Assembly (NCBI RefSeq): GCF_029407905.1
Contig: NC_073626.1
Coordinates: forward strand, 78,643,482 to 78,707,481
Reading direction: 5' to 3'
Length of the DNA stretch: 64,000 nucleotides
Source of the DNA: Bubalus kerabau
Lineage: Eukaryota > Chordata > Mammalia > Artiodactyla > Bovidae
Below the pieces are notes generated by a model. It saw nothing but the letters and a program-made list of their open reading frames with translations, ran no database searches and was not told where the DNA came from. Below, piece after piece: positions 32,037 to 45,065 of this stretch. Numbering within the stretch: the first letter of the stretch is position 1; the number at the start of each line of letters is the position of its first letter. A program made the translations under genes and the position numbers.

Positions 32037-34559
32037 CTTTTCTACTCAAATAGGGAGCTTTTCAGCTAACAGACTTTGATTATGAGCCACAGAAATCTGA
32101 AAGACATGGACAATCTCTTGAAAGGACCTAGAATGATCATTCCAACTAGTTTTCCTTTTTGAACTCACTTAAAATTCAGCTTCCTGGCAGGATGTGATTA
32201 ATCCAAGCTGGGTCATGGATTCTTTTATTGACAGACTGAATCAGGGCAGGTTATTTGATGGTTCCACCAGACCATAGTGAATGGAGGAAAGTTCCTCAAA
32301 GGAAAATGAGGACACTGATCAAAAAAAGAGGGGAGGGATGTTGCCTGGTCAGACATTGCGTGGTATAGTAATAATGTTCTGAAGAGAGAGAAAGATTAGC
32401 TGTGGGATGGAAGGAAAGAATTAGGGCTGTGGGAGGAGGTAGGTCTCAGACTAGTTCTAGAACATACGTTCTCAGAAGATGGTGAGAAGACGAGTATGTT
32501 TGATAGGGCTGCTCATGGTTCAGAATAGTGGAGAAAAGATGGGGAGGGCATCAGCTTGTAGACAGCCTTAAATAAGAGGGTGCGTTGGTTTCTCACCTCT
32601 GGACTGGAGCCATTCAAGATTGGTTTGTTTCTGTTTTATCCTAGCCACAGCATGCTTTAAATATATTTATAGAGAGATTGATCGAGGAGTTGTCAATAGA
32701 ATGGAATGCAGTGAGGTCAGAGATGGGGGCAAGGAAAATCCCGAAAGGTATCTGCATACATTTGCCTTGGTAGCAAATCCTCAGAAGTACAATATCAAGG
32801 TTTCCGTTTAAACATGCAGTAAATGTAAAAGTCAAAATTTGCCTGAGACTCTTAACTCAGTTGTTTTTCCTAATTAAAGTGTGTATTTTAAAGCCAAACT
32901 AGTATTGAAAGTATTACATACAACAAGGGCACTTAGATAAGTTAATGTTGCTATGGGAACTCCCCCTCCCCCCCGCAAATCTTCTTGTGTCTCAATTTAA
33001 AAATCATGGCCCAAGGTGGTTTTAAAAACAACAGAAGGTAAAATTATTCCCACATTCTCACACATGTAAATTGTACTGTCTCTCTCAGTCCTAAATAGCA
33101 GATTCAAGCCAGCTTCTTGACTGGCACAGTAAAATTCTGCTTCGTGTCTTTCTATAATGTATTACAGCATGTAGTTAACCTTTAGAAACTTCAAAAATAC
33201 ATCAAACCAAATTTGGACTGTGAGACACAAACTGGGCTCTTTTGGGCTCTGTCTAGCATAGACCTCCTATTCCACATGGCTGCTCATCGGGCCATTTCTA
33301 TCAGTGTCTTCTGCTTTCTCTCCCTTAGCCTACCTGAATCAACCCCCTATCTAGAATCTGCTACCAGACATAATATAGATTTTTGGCAGAGGGAAAAAAA
33401 AAAAAAGAGAAAGACCTGATTTGGAATATTGCCTATAGATATTAAGAAATCATGAAATGTTACAAATGTATCTGCTTGGATATTAGTTTAAAAATAATTG
33501 ATAGCTGCATGAAATTCTCATTTTTCCTCATCCATAGTGGTAGGACTAGTTAGGCAGAGTTTGATATTTAAAAATTCATCTGCTGAGGGAGCTGAATTTG
33601 AAAAGGACCATTTTCTTTCTAACAAAAAGATGTATTCATTCATTTTATAATACAGAAACAATGAAATATGCTATATTAAAAATGCACCCTCCATTTTCCT
33701 CCATTTCTAAAAATTCACTTTTGAGCATTTTCCAAATGTAAAAATTCTCATGCACATGAAGTACTGTTTCAGAAGGTTGTGAGAAAGCCAAGGTAACAGT
33801 TTCTATTATTAAAAGTTTTGCATTTCAGTATGACACATTTGTAGTATTGAAACACCCATTTAATGCTGACTTCCGAGAACTTATTTGTTTTGCTTGTCTC
33901 AGTTCCATATGCTTTGTCTCTAAATTATGAACACATCGAGGTTTCTACCATCATGCGGTCTATATCATTGCTATACTCATTTGTACGTGAAAATTATTCA
34001 CCCATGTGTGAAGAGCTGCCCTCCAGGACATCCGAAGCATTTAGACCATTAAATTTCAGGTAACTTAAATTCTTGCCCCCAAACTCCTATGCTGTGTTCC
34101 TCTGGTTTTCTAACTCATCAAAGCCAAGTTCTGAAGCCAGAATATATCATGCACTGTTACTTCCAGTTGGTGTTAATGTTTATTATGCTTCTCACAAGTG
34201 CAGATAACTTCACATTTGCATCATTAATAGACTTCTTTCAGAGCCTCTGTTCCTTCTGCTTCCTGCCTCTATTAGTCATCAGTAGACATGTTGGCGTGGT
34301 TATTCACCTCCCTGCTTGTGAAAGTGCACTGTAAAAATCTAAAGTACTGAATATGTGTGAGATGTTGTTACTAATAACAGCATCTACAGTCTACAAGGCA
34401 GCATACAGGGTACTCCAGCAACAGAAACGTTTTCAATGGGTTTATGAGACCTTGTGAGAAAGACGGTAAAATGTGTGGAAAAGTATTGCCTGTCAGACAG
34501 GAAACATGGGTCCTGGTTCCTATTGAACCATTTAGCTGCTCTTAATTTAGTTCTGAGTG
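32037..34559. other. Intergenic, nothing recognised
   Basis: Single-copy-looking sequence without young repeats and with an A-run at 33392-33404. No supported gene. Confidence 0.45.
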
Positions 34560-34770
34560 CTAAGTCTTTTATATACTACACTTTTATATACCACATTATT
34601 CCTTCATTTAATCCTCAAACTCCTACAAATTAGTTTTTATTGTAACCATTTAACAGATAAGACTAGAACTCTGAGATATTGGGTAATTTGCCTAGGATAT
34701 CAACAGGAGTCAGTGGCAGAAACACAGTGTGGACACAGAACTGTCTTGATTCTAAAAACTCTGCCTCTCA
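34560..34770 (-). mobile_element. MIR relic
   Basis: Reverse-oriented MIR pattern: CCTTCATTTAATCCTCAAACTCC, ACCATTTAACAGATAAGACTAGAAC, GGTAATTTGCCTAGGATATC, CAGTGGCAGAAACACAG. Confidence 0.65.
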
Positions 34771-35264
34771 CCAGTCCACTTTTAATTGATAGGCTACAAT
34801 GCTGCTCGGGAAAGCTGCTGGAGAAGAAAAAGAGCTCCTGAATCAAGCGGAGAATTACAGCAGTGGGTGGGAGTGTGGATCAGACGATCTTCAAGGAGAC
34901 AGCTCCTTCTAGATCCAGTGATTCTATGAAATAAGTAGGCAGCACTTATCCACATTACACACTGGGAAGGAAGGGGAGGAAAGGAAGGGAGAGGAATGAC
35001 AAAGCAGAAGCTTGCAGTCAGCTCTTTTCAGCATTCTGCATATGTTTACTTCTGCTCTGGCCCCACCCCCTTGGGGCTTCAAACTTCTATTTGGCTCCCC
35101 TCCAGACAAGCAGAGCACCCATCACTTGCATACTCCTCACTTAAAAAAAAAATCAGTCTGTACTGCAAGTGGAAACAAAAACTCGTAAAGTGTCCTCAAG
35201 GGCTCAGCTCCAGCATAATCTAAAATATGTGATCAGAGAGTGTCAATAATAAAATATGAGTGAA

Positions 35265-36000
35265 AACATCTTTATTTAAAACATTGTATGTACATGAATG
35301 CCACATTAATGCCAATTCAAGCATGAAATGTTGAGCATTTCTTGGAATATGGTTTGAGATTTGAGAGGCACAAAGGTACCTGCAAGATGGCTTTGGTGTA
35401 GTTATAAATATAAATAGAAATAAAATAACAGTTGCATCTTCATTTATAATGAATATATACTGTGGCCTCAAAGCTGCAGAAGAGAGTGAATGCCAAAATC
35501 TGTCTTTCATTAACATATGCCTTAAATGACAGGGAAGAGGTGTTAAGACAAAATTACATTTTCCTCTGCGTATGAATCAGCAACATGCAGTAACAAGCAA
35601 GTAATAATAGTTCTGCGTGTGAGTGCCTGCAGAGGGTAAAAAAAACAGCATCAAATTGAAAGTGCAAGTTCATCTGCAAGAGGGCCCAGGTGGCGGCAGA
35701 GCATGGCTCCCTTGAGTACCATTCTGAAGTGTCTCAGGGCACAGTGACCCTGACTCTGGCAAGCCAGGTTGGCATGAGCTACATGGGGCACATTAAAACC
35801 TCCAGATGGCTCAAAGCAGCCCACCCTCAGCTGCTCCCAGAGCTCGTCAAAAGCACACTACAAGGCACCACCACTAGCCAAGAGTTTAAAACAGGTGCTT
35901 TGGATTCTACGGTGCATGTGGTTTCACAACCACTTAACCTTCAGTCAGGAAGAGCTCGAGGCAGGTGAAGAGATAAATAATGTTAACATTACATAGGGAG
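35265..36000 (-). other. Possible minus-strand transcript 3' end (unassigned)
   Basis: On the minus strand, sequence running down from about 36000 ends at AATAAA (complement at 35271-35276), followed by a T-rich stretch (GATGTTTTCACTCATATTTTATT). The segment is higher in GC at its 35690-35970 end and shows no repeat signature. It reads like a 3' UTR, but I do not recognise the gene and no coding frame is convincing. Alternatives are a processed pseudogene tail or a chance hexamer. Confidence 0.25.
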
Positions 36001-36036
36001 CAAAAAAGGATATTTAAGAGCACACAGATGTCAAAT

Positions 36037-36311
36037 CGGAGAAGGCAATGGCAACCCACTCCAGTACTCTTGCCTGGAAAATCCCATGGACTGAGGAGCC
36101 TGGTAGGCTGCAGTCCATGGGGTTGCTAAGAGTCGGACACAACTGAGCGACTTCACTTTCACTTTTCACTTTCATGCATTGGAGGAGGAAATGGCAACCC
36201 ACTCCAGTGTTCTTGCCTGGAGAATCCCAGGGACAGCGGGGCCTGGTGGGCTGCCATCTACGGGGTCACACAGAGTCGGACATGACTGAAGCGACTTAGC
36301 AGCAGCAGCAG
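36037..36311 (+). mobile_element. BOV-A2 SINE with (AGC)n tail
   Basis: Dimeric BOV-A2 ending in (AGC)5. A perfect 12-bp duplication, CAGATGTCAAAT, flanks it at 36025-36036 and 36312-36323. Confidence 0.95.
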
Positions 36312-39300
36312 CAGATGTCAAATAGTCACACATAGTGTTTGGTTAGCAGTGTCCTTGGCATCCCTGTGATTTGTGTCCTTATCTTTGATTTTCTTTCAGC
36401 AGATAGGCACTAAGTAGAGCCTGGACTCCAGAAAATACATACTTTTCTATCAGGTGTTTCCTGCCAAATTAGGTGAGCTATTGATTGCCTCCTACAAAAG
36501 GCCCAAACATCTCTCCTACTTGGGCCTACTCAAGAAAACTATTATCCTTAACACAGATTCTTTGGCAGTGTTTTCAACCCATTGCTCCTTTACATGAGAC
36601 TTCTAGTTCTTTGCAGGAAAAGCAGAAGTTACTTTTTTTTTCTTACGTAATCTTTAGATATCAATTGTTGGTTGTTTCAGAACACTTTGGGGAAGGACAA
36701 TCACCCTTTCAAGTCTTTTAAGACTTTATCATTGGTAAAAATCTCTGAAACCGTGTAACTTCCTGACATTAATGAGATGTTGAGTCTCTTGCATTAGTTT
36801 GTTGCTCAGTCGCTCAGCCGTGTTTTGTTTTGTTTTAATGCTGTGTACTTAGCAAAAGCAGCTATGGTTGCTGCCCCATTTCTCTCACCTCCAGCCTCTT
36901 GAGAGAAACTTGTCTTTCTCCTGAGTCTGTCCTGCTGAACAGAACGTAATAGCTCTCCATACATCTTTAGTTATGCCCCCCTCCTTCAGGTGAGCTGAGA
37001 TAGCATCCCAGTAAGCAGCATTGGAACTTGCACTGAAAATTGCCTGAAAGAGAATGGCTGAAATTGCCAGCGTCACATGCCGCATTGAAGCAAGGAAATT
37101 TCTGCCTCCGAGGATAATAGCTTTTCTCCTTGCTCATACATCTTCCTTCACAGCCCTCATTTATTTTAATGTATATATTCCACTTTGACTCTCTGGAAGA
37201 TATTTTTTAAAGGTTTTTTAAAAATCCAAATGAAAGATGAAATTCAGGATCCAGAAAGGCATCTATTCTATTTATCCTATCTTGAATGTATTCTTAATCA
37301 ACCAGTCTTTCTGAGCGTCTCTTCATTTGCTGCTTTGTTTCGTAATAGAACACTGGGGCTCTGGAGATTAGTGAGACAAAGCTTCATTATAACCATCCTT
37401 GTTCTACTCCCATGTCTTACAGGCTTTCTCTTCCTCACTCACTCTCCAGGTGCTTCTTTCTCTTGCCAAATAGTGCAAGGAAATACTTCTGCAGATCTTT
37501 TGTTTACTTTAGAAAAAAACACTGATCCAGGCTTTCCCATTTGGGGGAGTGCTGCTCATTTCCTGACTGGCCTTTAAAGTTTGGCTCAGTAGCAACCTGG
37601 GGATTTGTTTTCTACCCAGAGTGAAAGGAGCCTGGTGCCCAACGGCCCCATGCTGGAATGAGAATTAAAATTCTACTCATTCCCTGGATAAGCAAGCTGA
37701 TGCTTTCCTCATAGATTTTTTTTTTTTCTTCCATTCCTCAAAGTTTTGGTGTTTAGTCGTTTAGCTTTGGCTTTTGAGAGACATTTTAATAGGATTGTTT
37801 CTCCTCCAAGTGCATTCAGAAGCTGATCATGGGTACAAGGAAACTCTCAAGAAGAATTCCGTTTGCTGTTTTTTACCTACAATGAAAATGATGTACAACA
37901 CATGCCGTGTTTACCCCTACTGCGTGCAGTTCCATACCCACCTGCCTGGCCTAGGAAAGAAGCAGCTGTGACACCCAAAGAATCGCTAGAGCCACCTCCC
38001 TTTCTAAGTCCGCAAGACTGCTGAGTCAACAAAGCTTTGGTTATCACCCAGTTGCATTTTCTTATTTCATGTAAGCTTTGTAAATCTTGTGCTTTCTTCT
38101 CCTGGCACATTTACATTAAGTTTGATTCTAGTTGTCCATCTTTATCTATACTAGAGTTACAGTTATATATAAGTTACTCTTCATTCATTCTACCATGGGG
38201 AATTTATCCAGAGTTTGTTATGAAGTGTCAGTAACTTTCTAAACCTGGAGACTATACTTTAAATATACTGATGGATTTTTATATTAAAAGATGTTTAAAC
38301 TAGGATAGTTGAATGATAAAAATAGAAAACCTTGACTGATAAAGGTCTTCACTACATTGGGGGGGTGTTGTCTTTAAGGACTTAATCTATGATAGAAAAT
38401 AATATGGCAAATAAAATACCATATGGGGAGGGAGTTACAGACAAAGTTATTGGCATAGACAAGGTCCAGTTAAGGAAGCATACCATGTAAGTATGGCGAC
38501 AAGGAATCCAGGGTCAGGCACATAGAGACAGTCACCACCATGGAAGGCTACCAGTAGAAGCAGCTGGCACTCTGGCCTAGAGAAAGTAGGCAGTGTTCAC
38601 AGGCAGAGTGGCCAAATACTGTTCTAGTGACAGTAGAAAAATGCAAGGTCAGGGAAGATTGTGGCAAGAGTGACTTGTAATTGAAATTCAGAGAACTAGA
38701 CTGCAAGCTTAAATGCCTCCTAGCCTGGCCCAGGAAGAACCAAAGGCTTCAGAGGCCATGAACTGTTTTTTTGTTTACCTGAATCATATCACAGAAATGG
38801 CCATTAAGACATTTTGTTCTTAATACGTTTTAGTAGAGCAAAGACTTGCTTTTATCTAATTCTTACTTTTGATTTCAGAGCCTTGTGTTTGTTTTCACAA
38901 AGTTTGAGTTTATTGATATCCATAAATCTGGAAAGATGGGGTGCAGCTTTAGGATAAACACACCCAGAAAGGTGCAGGCAGAAGGGGACGTTGGCCAAGC
39001 CAGCAGATTGTCCTCATTTACCAGTGTGACAGAGGAAAGTCTAGCTCCTGCTTTGCAGAAGGGAACATATTAGGTATCATTATAATAGAGTCACCAAATA
39101 ATTAAGATGTGCTGGCCTTCTGCAAGGAAATGAGGGCAAGTAAATACAGGCCAGAATAGCCTGTGATACAATACCACAATATGTAGTCACCCCCATCTGG
39201 TGAAGTTCAAGAGGCCCCCAGAGTATCCCTGTATTGCTTGCCCACATTTTAAACCAACTGAGAAAGACCAAGGTGCCAAAAGATGAAAATTAAAACATGA

Positions 39301-40197
39301 AGCTGATATTGGAGAGAATGGCTCAGGGTGCGTGGAAACAGTTGTCCCCCTAGTACTGAACCCCAGAATCAAAACCTGCAGCTGGACAGCCAGACCAGGA
39401 GAATGTACCCATGAGTGAATGGCCCCAACCTTTTACAGAGTACCTGGCTTCCAAGAGACAGTAAAAAAGGACTAGGTTAAACATGCCTAATTCACTTCCC
39501 AGATTCACTTTTCATCTAAGTCACTTCACCTCTCCCAGGAATGAGGAAGACAGGACTCAAGAGACCATTTGCTGTCCCTCCACATGGCAAGAAACAACAG
39601 GAGTGGAAATTACCCCAACGTCTTATAAGTACTGGGTAAAAACATACCCCACATCTGCTGAGACTAGAACAGTGTGGAGTGGACTCTACTTTGCCGTTTT
39701 GTCACTTGCTGAGTCATTTGCTCAGCATTTACCTGTAAGCCTGCGGCAGCTTTCCTGGTCTGTAAGCATCTGCCTTAGCGATGGGTAGAATCTGCACAGT
39801 ATGCTCTGACACTTGTACATGGTTAGAATACTAGGAACTGCAAACAAAATGAATTTCCAAAGTTACAACCAGTGACTTATTCTGGGAACCCTACTACACT
39901 TAAATCTTTACTAGACGTCACTAAATAAATGGCCAGGAGGTCTCGCAACTCTGCCAAGCAGCACTTCTACACTGACTCACTGTACACCAGCACTTCTCAG
40001 ACTATTCGAGGTGAAGAACCACTGGTGCTTTTTGTTTTATTTTATCAATTTCCACATGTCCCAGATCAATAGTTTCATAAAACACAATAATGGTAAATTA
40101 ATAGGAAAAAAAAAATTACTCCAGTTCCTGGCATTGTTTCCCGGTTCCTGCCCTCTCCCCACAATCTCCTTGTTACTGCCCATTCAGTCAGTGTGTG
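36312..40197. other. Intergenic, mostly single-copy
   Basis: A 25-base BovA scrap (GTTTGTTGCTCAGTCGCTCAG) lies at 36797-36822. Nothing else in this 3.9 kb was recognised. Short ORFs show no family signature. Confidence 0.45.
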
Positions 40198-40400
40198 GGG
40201 CTTCCCTGCTTAGTGGTGAAGAATCCACCTGCCAATGTAGGAAAGGCGGGTTCAATCTCTGGGTCAGGAAGATCCCCTGGAGAAGGAAGTAGCAGCCCAC
40301 TCCAGTATTTTTGCCTGGGAAGTCCCATGGACAGAGGAGCCTGGCAGACTGCACTCCATAGGGTCTCAAAGAGTTGGACATGACTCAGTGACTCAACAAC
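40198..40400 (+). mobile_element. Bov-tA SINE
   Basis: GGGCTTCCCTGCTTAGTGGTG head, GGTTCAATCTC box B, body to GAGTTGGACATGACTCAGTGACTC. Older than average, judging by scattered changes. Confidence 0.92.
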
Positions 40401-40649
40401 TGAGAACAACTACAGCCGATGTGTACCAGTTACATACCAGTTACATGTCAGGCATTCCCCTTGGTATGGGGAATGAAGGGGTGAACAGGAAAAGGTAAAG
40501 TTAGGAAAGCCCAAGATTTTCATTAGATACCATATACAAATTTACTCAGTCTCTCTGCCGACCCCATCAGGAAGTGGGAATGAAACACCAGCACCCGGAC
40601 ACAACCCTCCCCTCGCTTGACCTGCCCTGCTGTGAACCACAGGGAGGGG

Positions 40650-40771
40650 ACTTCCCTGGAGGTCCAGCGGTTAAGACTCCATGCTTCCTCTGCAGGGGGC
40701 GCAGGTTCAGTCCCTAGTCAGGGAACTAAGATCCCACAAGCCGTGTGGCACGGCCAAAAAAATAAATAATA
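40650..40771 (+). mobile_element. CHR-2-type SINE
   Basis: ACTTCCCTGGAGGTCCAGCGGTTAAG head, GGTTCAGTCCCTAGTCAGGG, GATCCCACAAGCCGTGTGGC, A-rich tail. CCACAGGG occurs on both sides, an approximate target duplication. Confidence 0.85.
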
Positions 40772-40983
40772 AGCCACAGGGGGACTAAAAACCTATGTCT
40801 GACTTTGCCTCCTGAACCCTGTTGTCTCTCTTTACCTCAGAGTGTGCTGTGCCAGGACCTAGGCTCCTACCCCTAGAAATGTTTGGTCCAGTGCTCAGTG
40901 ATTTTTGCTGCTATCCTTCTCATCAAGTTGTCTGTGTGAAGTAAACAAAACCACCCCTCACCACCCTGCTGTCACCAGGGTTC

Positions 40984-40984
<1 letters not shown>

Positions 40985-41014
<30 letters not shown>

Positions 41015-41225
41015 CTTTATTGAAGGATAATTGCTTTACAGAATTTTGCTGTTTTCTGTCAAACCTCAACATGAATCAGCCTTAGCTATACATATATCTC
41101 CTCCCTTTTGAACCTCCCTCCCATCTCCCTCCCCATCCCACCCCTCTAGGTTGATACAGAGCCCCTGTTTGAGTTTCCTGAGCCATACAGCAGATTCCTA
41201 TTGACTATCTATTTTACATATGGTT
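40985..41225 (-). mobile_element. L1 3' end
   Basis: An 18-base T-run (about 40984-41002) followed by TTTATTGAAGGATAATTGCTTTACAG, CATGAATCAGCC, C-rich CCCTCCCATCTCCC text and GAGCCATACAGCAGATTCC: reverse-oriented L1 3' UTR. Confidence 0.8.
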
Positions 41226-41599
41226 TTTATTGGTTCACTTTTTAAATTTTTGACTTTTTTGTGAATATGTGAATCGGTGCAAAGTAGTTTCTATGCTGAT
41301 GTAAAATGGAAAGAGAGATGATTCAGTTCTTTTGTTGAAATCAAAACCTGTGATATTTTCCCCCCACTCAGTAGTATTTAAATGCTGGGTTGATGCCAAA
41401 CTCAAAGAACATGGAGAACTTGGGGGAAGGCCAGTGACAGATAAAATATTATTAATAGTTTTTTAATAGGAGCCATGATTAGAGAGGCTGAAGAAAATGT
41501 GTTTATTAACCCTGGAAGAATATCACATTAGAAGATGAGAATGCTAGCTCCCAGGTAGAAACAGAAAGAGAGTTCTCAGAGAAGAAACATGGGACCTGC

Positions 41600-41755
41600 T
41601 TAGATATAAATCCTAGCTGTGCTCCTGCTGGTTGTGTAACCTTAAACAAGATACTTAACAACTCTGAGCCTCAGTAATTGGAGATCATATTGCATACCCG
41701 AAGACTGTGGCAAGGACTAAATATAATGCACATCAAGTCAAAGGCATGATGCCTG
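41600..41755 (+). mobile_element. MIR relic
   Basis: AAATCCTAGCTGTGCTCCTGCTGG, GTAACCTTAAACAAGATACTTAAC, TCTGAGCCTCAG, and the tail GCATGATGCCTGG. Confidence 0.7.
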
Positions 41756-41771
41756 GAGATAATTGGTCCTT

Positions 41772-42759
41772 CAGTTCAGTTCAGTCGCTCAGTCATGTCT
41801 GACTCTGCGACCCCATGAATCGTAGCACGCCAGGCCTCCCTGTCCATCACCAACTCCCGGAGTTCACTCAAACTCATGTCCATTGAATCAGTGATGCCAT
41901 CCAGCCGTCTCATCCTCTGTCGTCCCCTTCTCCTCCTGCCCCCAATCCCTCCCAGCATCAGGGTCTTTTCAAATGAGTCAGCTCTTCGTATGAGGTGGCC
42001 AAAGTATTGGAGTTTCAGCTTCAACATCAGTCCTTCCAATGAACACCCAGGACTGATCTCCTTTAGGATGGACTGGTTGGATCTCCTTGCAGTCCAAGGG
42101 ACTCTCAAGAGTCTTCTCTAACACCACAGTTCAAAAGCATCAATTCCTTGGCGCTCAGCTTTCTTCACAGTCCAACTCTCACATCCATATGTGACCACTG
42201 GAAAAACCATAGCCTTGACTAGACGGATCTTTGTTGGCACAGTAATATCTCTGCTTTTGAATATGCTATCTAGATTGGTCATAACTTTCCTTCCAAGGAG
42301 TAAGTGTCTTTTAATTTCATGTCTGAAGTCAGCATCTGCAGTGATTTTGGAGCCCAAAAATATAAAGTCTGACACTGTTTCCCCATCTATTTCCCATGAA
42401 GTGATGGAACCAGATGCCATGATCTTCGTTTTCTGAATGTTGAGCTTTAAGCCAACTTTTTCACTCTCCTCTTTCACTTTCATCAAGAGGCTTTTTAGTT
42501 CCTCTTCACTTTCTGCCATAAGGATGGTGTCATCTGCATATCTGAGGTTATTGATATTTCTCCCGGCAATCTTGATTCCAGCTTGTGCTTCTTCCAGCCC
42601 AGTGTTTCTCATGATGTACTCTGCAAGTTAAATAAGCAGGGTGACAATATACAGCCTTGACATACTCCTTTTCCTATTTGGAACCAGTCTGTTGTTCCAT
42701 GTCCAATTCTAACTGTTGCTTCCTGACCTGCATATAGGTTTATCAAGAGGCAGGTCAGG
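41772..42759 (-). mobile_element. BovB, 5'-truncated
   Basis: Reverse-oriented BovB 3' third with (AGTTC)n at 41772. On the minus strand the YADD box (LRYADDTILMAESEEE) and KLNIQKTKIMASG are intact, but a stop separates the 164-codon and 110-codon frames. TTGGTCCTT flanks it at 41763-41771 and 42760-42768 (9 bp). Confidence 0.93.
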
Positions 42760-43311
42760 TTGGTCCTTAATAAGTGGTAAATAATAGATTTTTTAAAAAC
42801 AAAGGATGGTGATCAAATCTTTATCTTTTTGAAAGGAGGAGAAATGTACTCTTCCTGTAATATAAGTATTGTAAATTAGGCATAAGAAACTTTTCCTAAC
42901 TATAAAGAGTTGAGTTTTCTTACTTCAAATTATTGCTGTCTCCTTGGCTTACATTCAGTTCATTTCAAGCTGGACACAGCATACTGGAATGAATAAGACT
43001 TGGCCCTTGCTCTTTAGATGCCCACAAATTAGGATGGATGCCCATCTGTTTGAGATGTGGTATCTCCTACTTAAAGTCTCTTGGCTTTAGCTGGCCACTA
43101 CCATTTGACCACCATAGTCTACCCAACCCAAACAATATCATTTAGCATCCTAATTTTTCAGATGCTTTTCAAAGCCCTCCATGAATAAATCTAGTCATGT
43201 GCTACCCAGCAAAAACCAAACAGCATGTAAAACAAGTCCTCAAGATGTAGCCCCTGTGTCACATACCCTCTGGTGTCCAAGTCCTTTAAAACAAACATTT
43301 TTTTAAAATAT
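42760..43311. other. Intergenic, weak L2-like text
   Basis: Bases 42950-43030 (TGGACACAGCATACTGGAATGAATAAG, TGGCCCTTGCTC) resemble L2. The rest is unassigned. Confidence 0.4.
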
Positions 43312-43495
43312 TTATTTATTTATTTGACTGAGTCAGGTCTTCCATTGCAGCTCGTGGGATTTTCAATCTTTGTTGCAGCATACAGGATCTTTTAACTGCA
43401 GCATGTGGGATCTAGTTCCCTGACCATGGATTGAACCCAGGCCCCCTGCATTGGGAGAGTGGAGTCTTAGCAACTGGATCTCTAGAGAAGTTCCA
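43312..43495 (-). mobile_element. CHR-2-type SINE
   Basis: (TTTA)n-like tail, TTGACTGAGTCAGGTC, GCATGTGGGATCTAGTTCCC, tRNA-like head to GGATCTCTAGAGAAG. It directly abuts the following BovB. Confidence 0.8.
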
Positions 43496-43519
43496 AGCCG
43501 CTTTTAATAATGCTACCTA

Positions 43520-44607
43520 TGAAAGCCTTCCTCAGCGATCAGTGCAAAGAAATAGAGGAAAACAACAGAATGGGAAAGACTAGAGGTCTCTTCAAGAAAA
43601 TTAGAGATACCAAGGGAACATTTCATGCAAAGATGGGCTCGATAAAGGACAGAAATGTTATGGACCTAACAGAAGCAGAAGATATCAAGAAGAGGTGGCA
43701 AGAATACACAGAAGAACTGTACAAAAAAGATCTTCACATCCCAGATAATCACGATGGTGTGATCACTGACCTAGAGCCAGACATCCTAGAATATGAAGTC
43801 AAGTGAGCCTTAGAAAGCATCACTACGAACAAAGCTAGTGGAGGTGATGGAATTCCAGTTGAGCTATTTCAAATCCTGAAAGATGATGCTGTGAAAGTGC
43901 TGCACTCAATATGCCAGCAAATTTGGAAAACTCAGCAGTGGCCACAGGACTGGAAAAGGTCAGTTTTCATTCCGATCCCAAAGAAAGGCAATGCCAAAGA
44001 ATGCTCAAACTACCGCACAATTGCACTCATCTCACATGCTAGTAAAGTCATGGTCAAAATTCTCCAAGCCAGGCTTCAGCAATATGTGAACCGTGAACTT
44101 CCTGATGTTCAAGCTGGTTTTAGAAAAGGCAGAGGAGCCAGAGATCAAATTGCCAACATCCGCTGGATCATGGAAAAAGCAAGAGAGTTCCAGAAAAACA
44201 TCTATTTCTGCTTTATTGACTATGCCAAAGCCTTTGTGTGGATCACAATAAACTGTGGAAAATTCTGAAAGAGATGGGAATACCAGACCACCTGACCTGC
44301 CTCTTGAGAAATCTGTATGCAGGTCAGGAAGCAACAGTTAGAACTGGACATGGAACAACAGACTGGTTCCAAATAGGAAAAGGAGTATGTCAAGCCTGTA
44401 TATTGTCACCATGCTTATTTAACTTATATGCAGAGTACATTGTGAGAAATGCTGGACTGGAAGAAACACAAGCTGGAATCAAGATTTCTGGGAAAAATAT
44501 CAATAACCTCAGATATGCAGATGACACCACCCTTATGGCAGAAGGTGAAGAGGAACTAAAAAGCCTCTTGATGAAGGTGAATGAGGAGAGTGAAAAAGTT
44601 GGCTTAA
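43520..44607 (+). mobile_element. BovB, left part (split by L1)
   Basis: Coding remnants in order: KAFLSDQCKEIEENNRMGK, the DLTEAEDIKKRWQEYTEELY linker, RT fingers/palm (FIPIPKKGNAKECSNYRTIA, DVQAGFRKGRG, FCFIDYAKAF), a frameshift, then KILKEMGIPDHLTCLLRNLY to LRYADDTTLMAEGEEE. Compared with the copy near 54165-54190, four bases are missing at about 44235, which causes the frameshift. It is cut at 44607 inside ...EKVGL by an L1 and resumes at 47117. Confidence 0.95.
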
Positions 44608-45065
44608 GTGTTACACAACACATTAAAAAGATCATACACCATGACCAAGTGGGCTTTATCCCAGGGATGCAAGGATTCTTCAATATCCGCAAATCAATCA
44701 ATGTAATACACCACATTAACAAATTGAAAAATAAAAACCATATGATTATCTCAATAGATGCAGAGAAAGCCTTTGACAAAATTCAACATCCATTTATGAT
44801 AAAAACTCTCCAGAAAGCAGAAATAGAAGGAACATACCTCAACATAATAAAAGCTATATATGACAAACACAGCAAACATTATCCTCAATGGTGGAAAATT
44901 GAAAGCATTTCCTCTAAAGTCAGGAACAAGACAAGGGTGCCCACTTTCACCATTACTATTCAACATAGTTTTGGAAGTTTTGGCCACAGCAATCAGAGCA
45001 GAAAAAGAAATAAAAGGAATCCAAATTGGAAAAGAAGAAGTAAAACTCTCACTATTTGCAGATGA
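44238..45065 (+). other. Chimeric BovB-L1 open reading frame, 275 codons
   Basis: It starts at ATG in BovB (MDHNKLWKILKEMGIPDHL), passes YADD, and crosses the junction at 44607 in frame into L1 ORF2 (VTQHIKKIIHHDQVGFIPG). It follows L1 to about 44870, where an L1 frameshift puts the remaining codons out of frame. A chance fusion of two retrotransposon proteins; no sign of expression is visible. Confidence 0.8.

Noticed and set aside
35690..35968. A 92-codon plus-strand ORF in higher-GC sequence
   Set aside because: No recognisable domain, no splice context and no repeat signature. Length alone is not evidence of coding.
36298..36311. Short tandem repeats at SINE ends as a possible CRISPR-like array
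   Set aside because: They are (AGC)n tails of BOV-A2 elements. There are no spacer-sized unique units.
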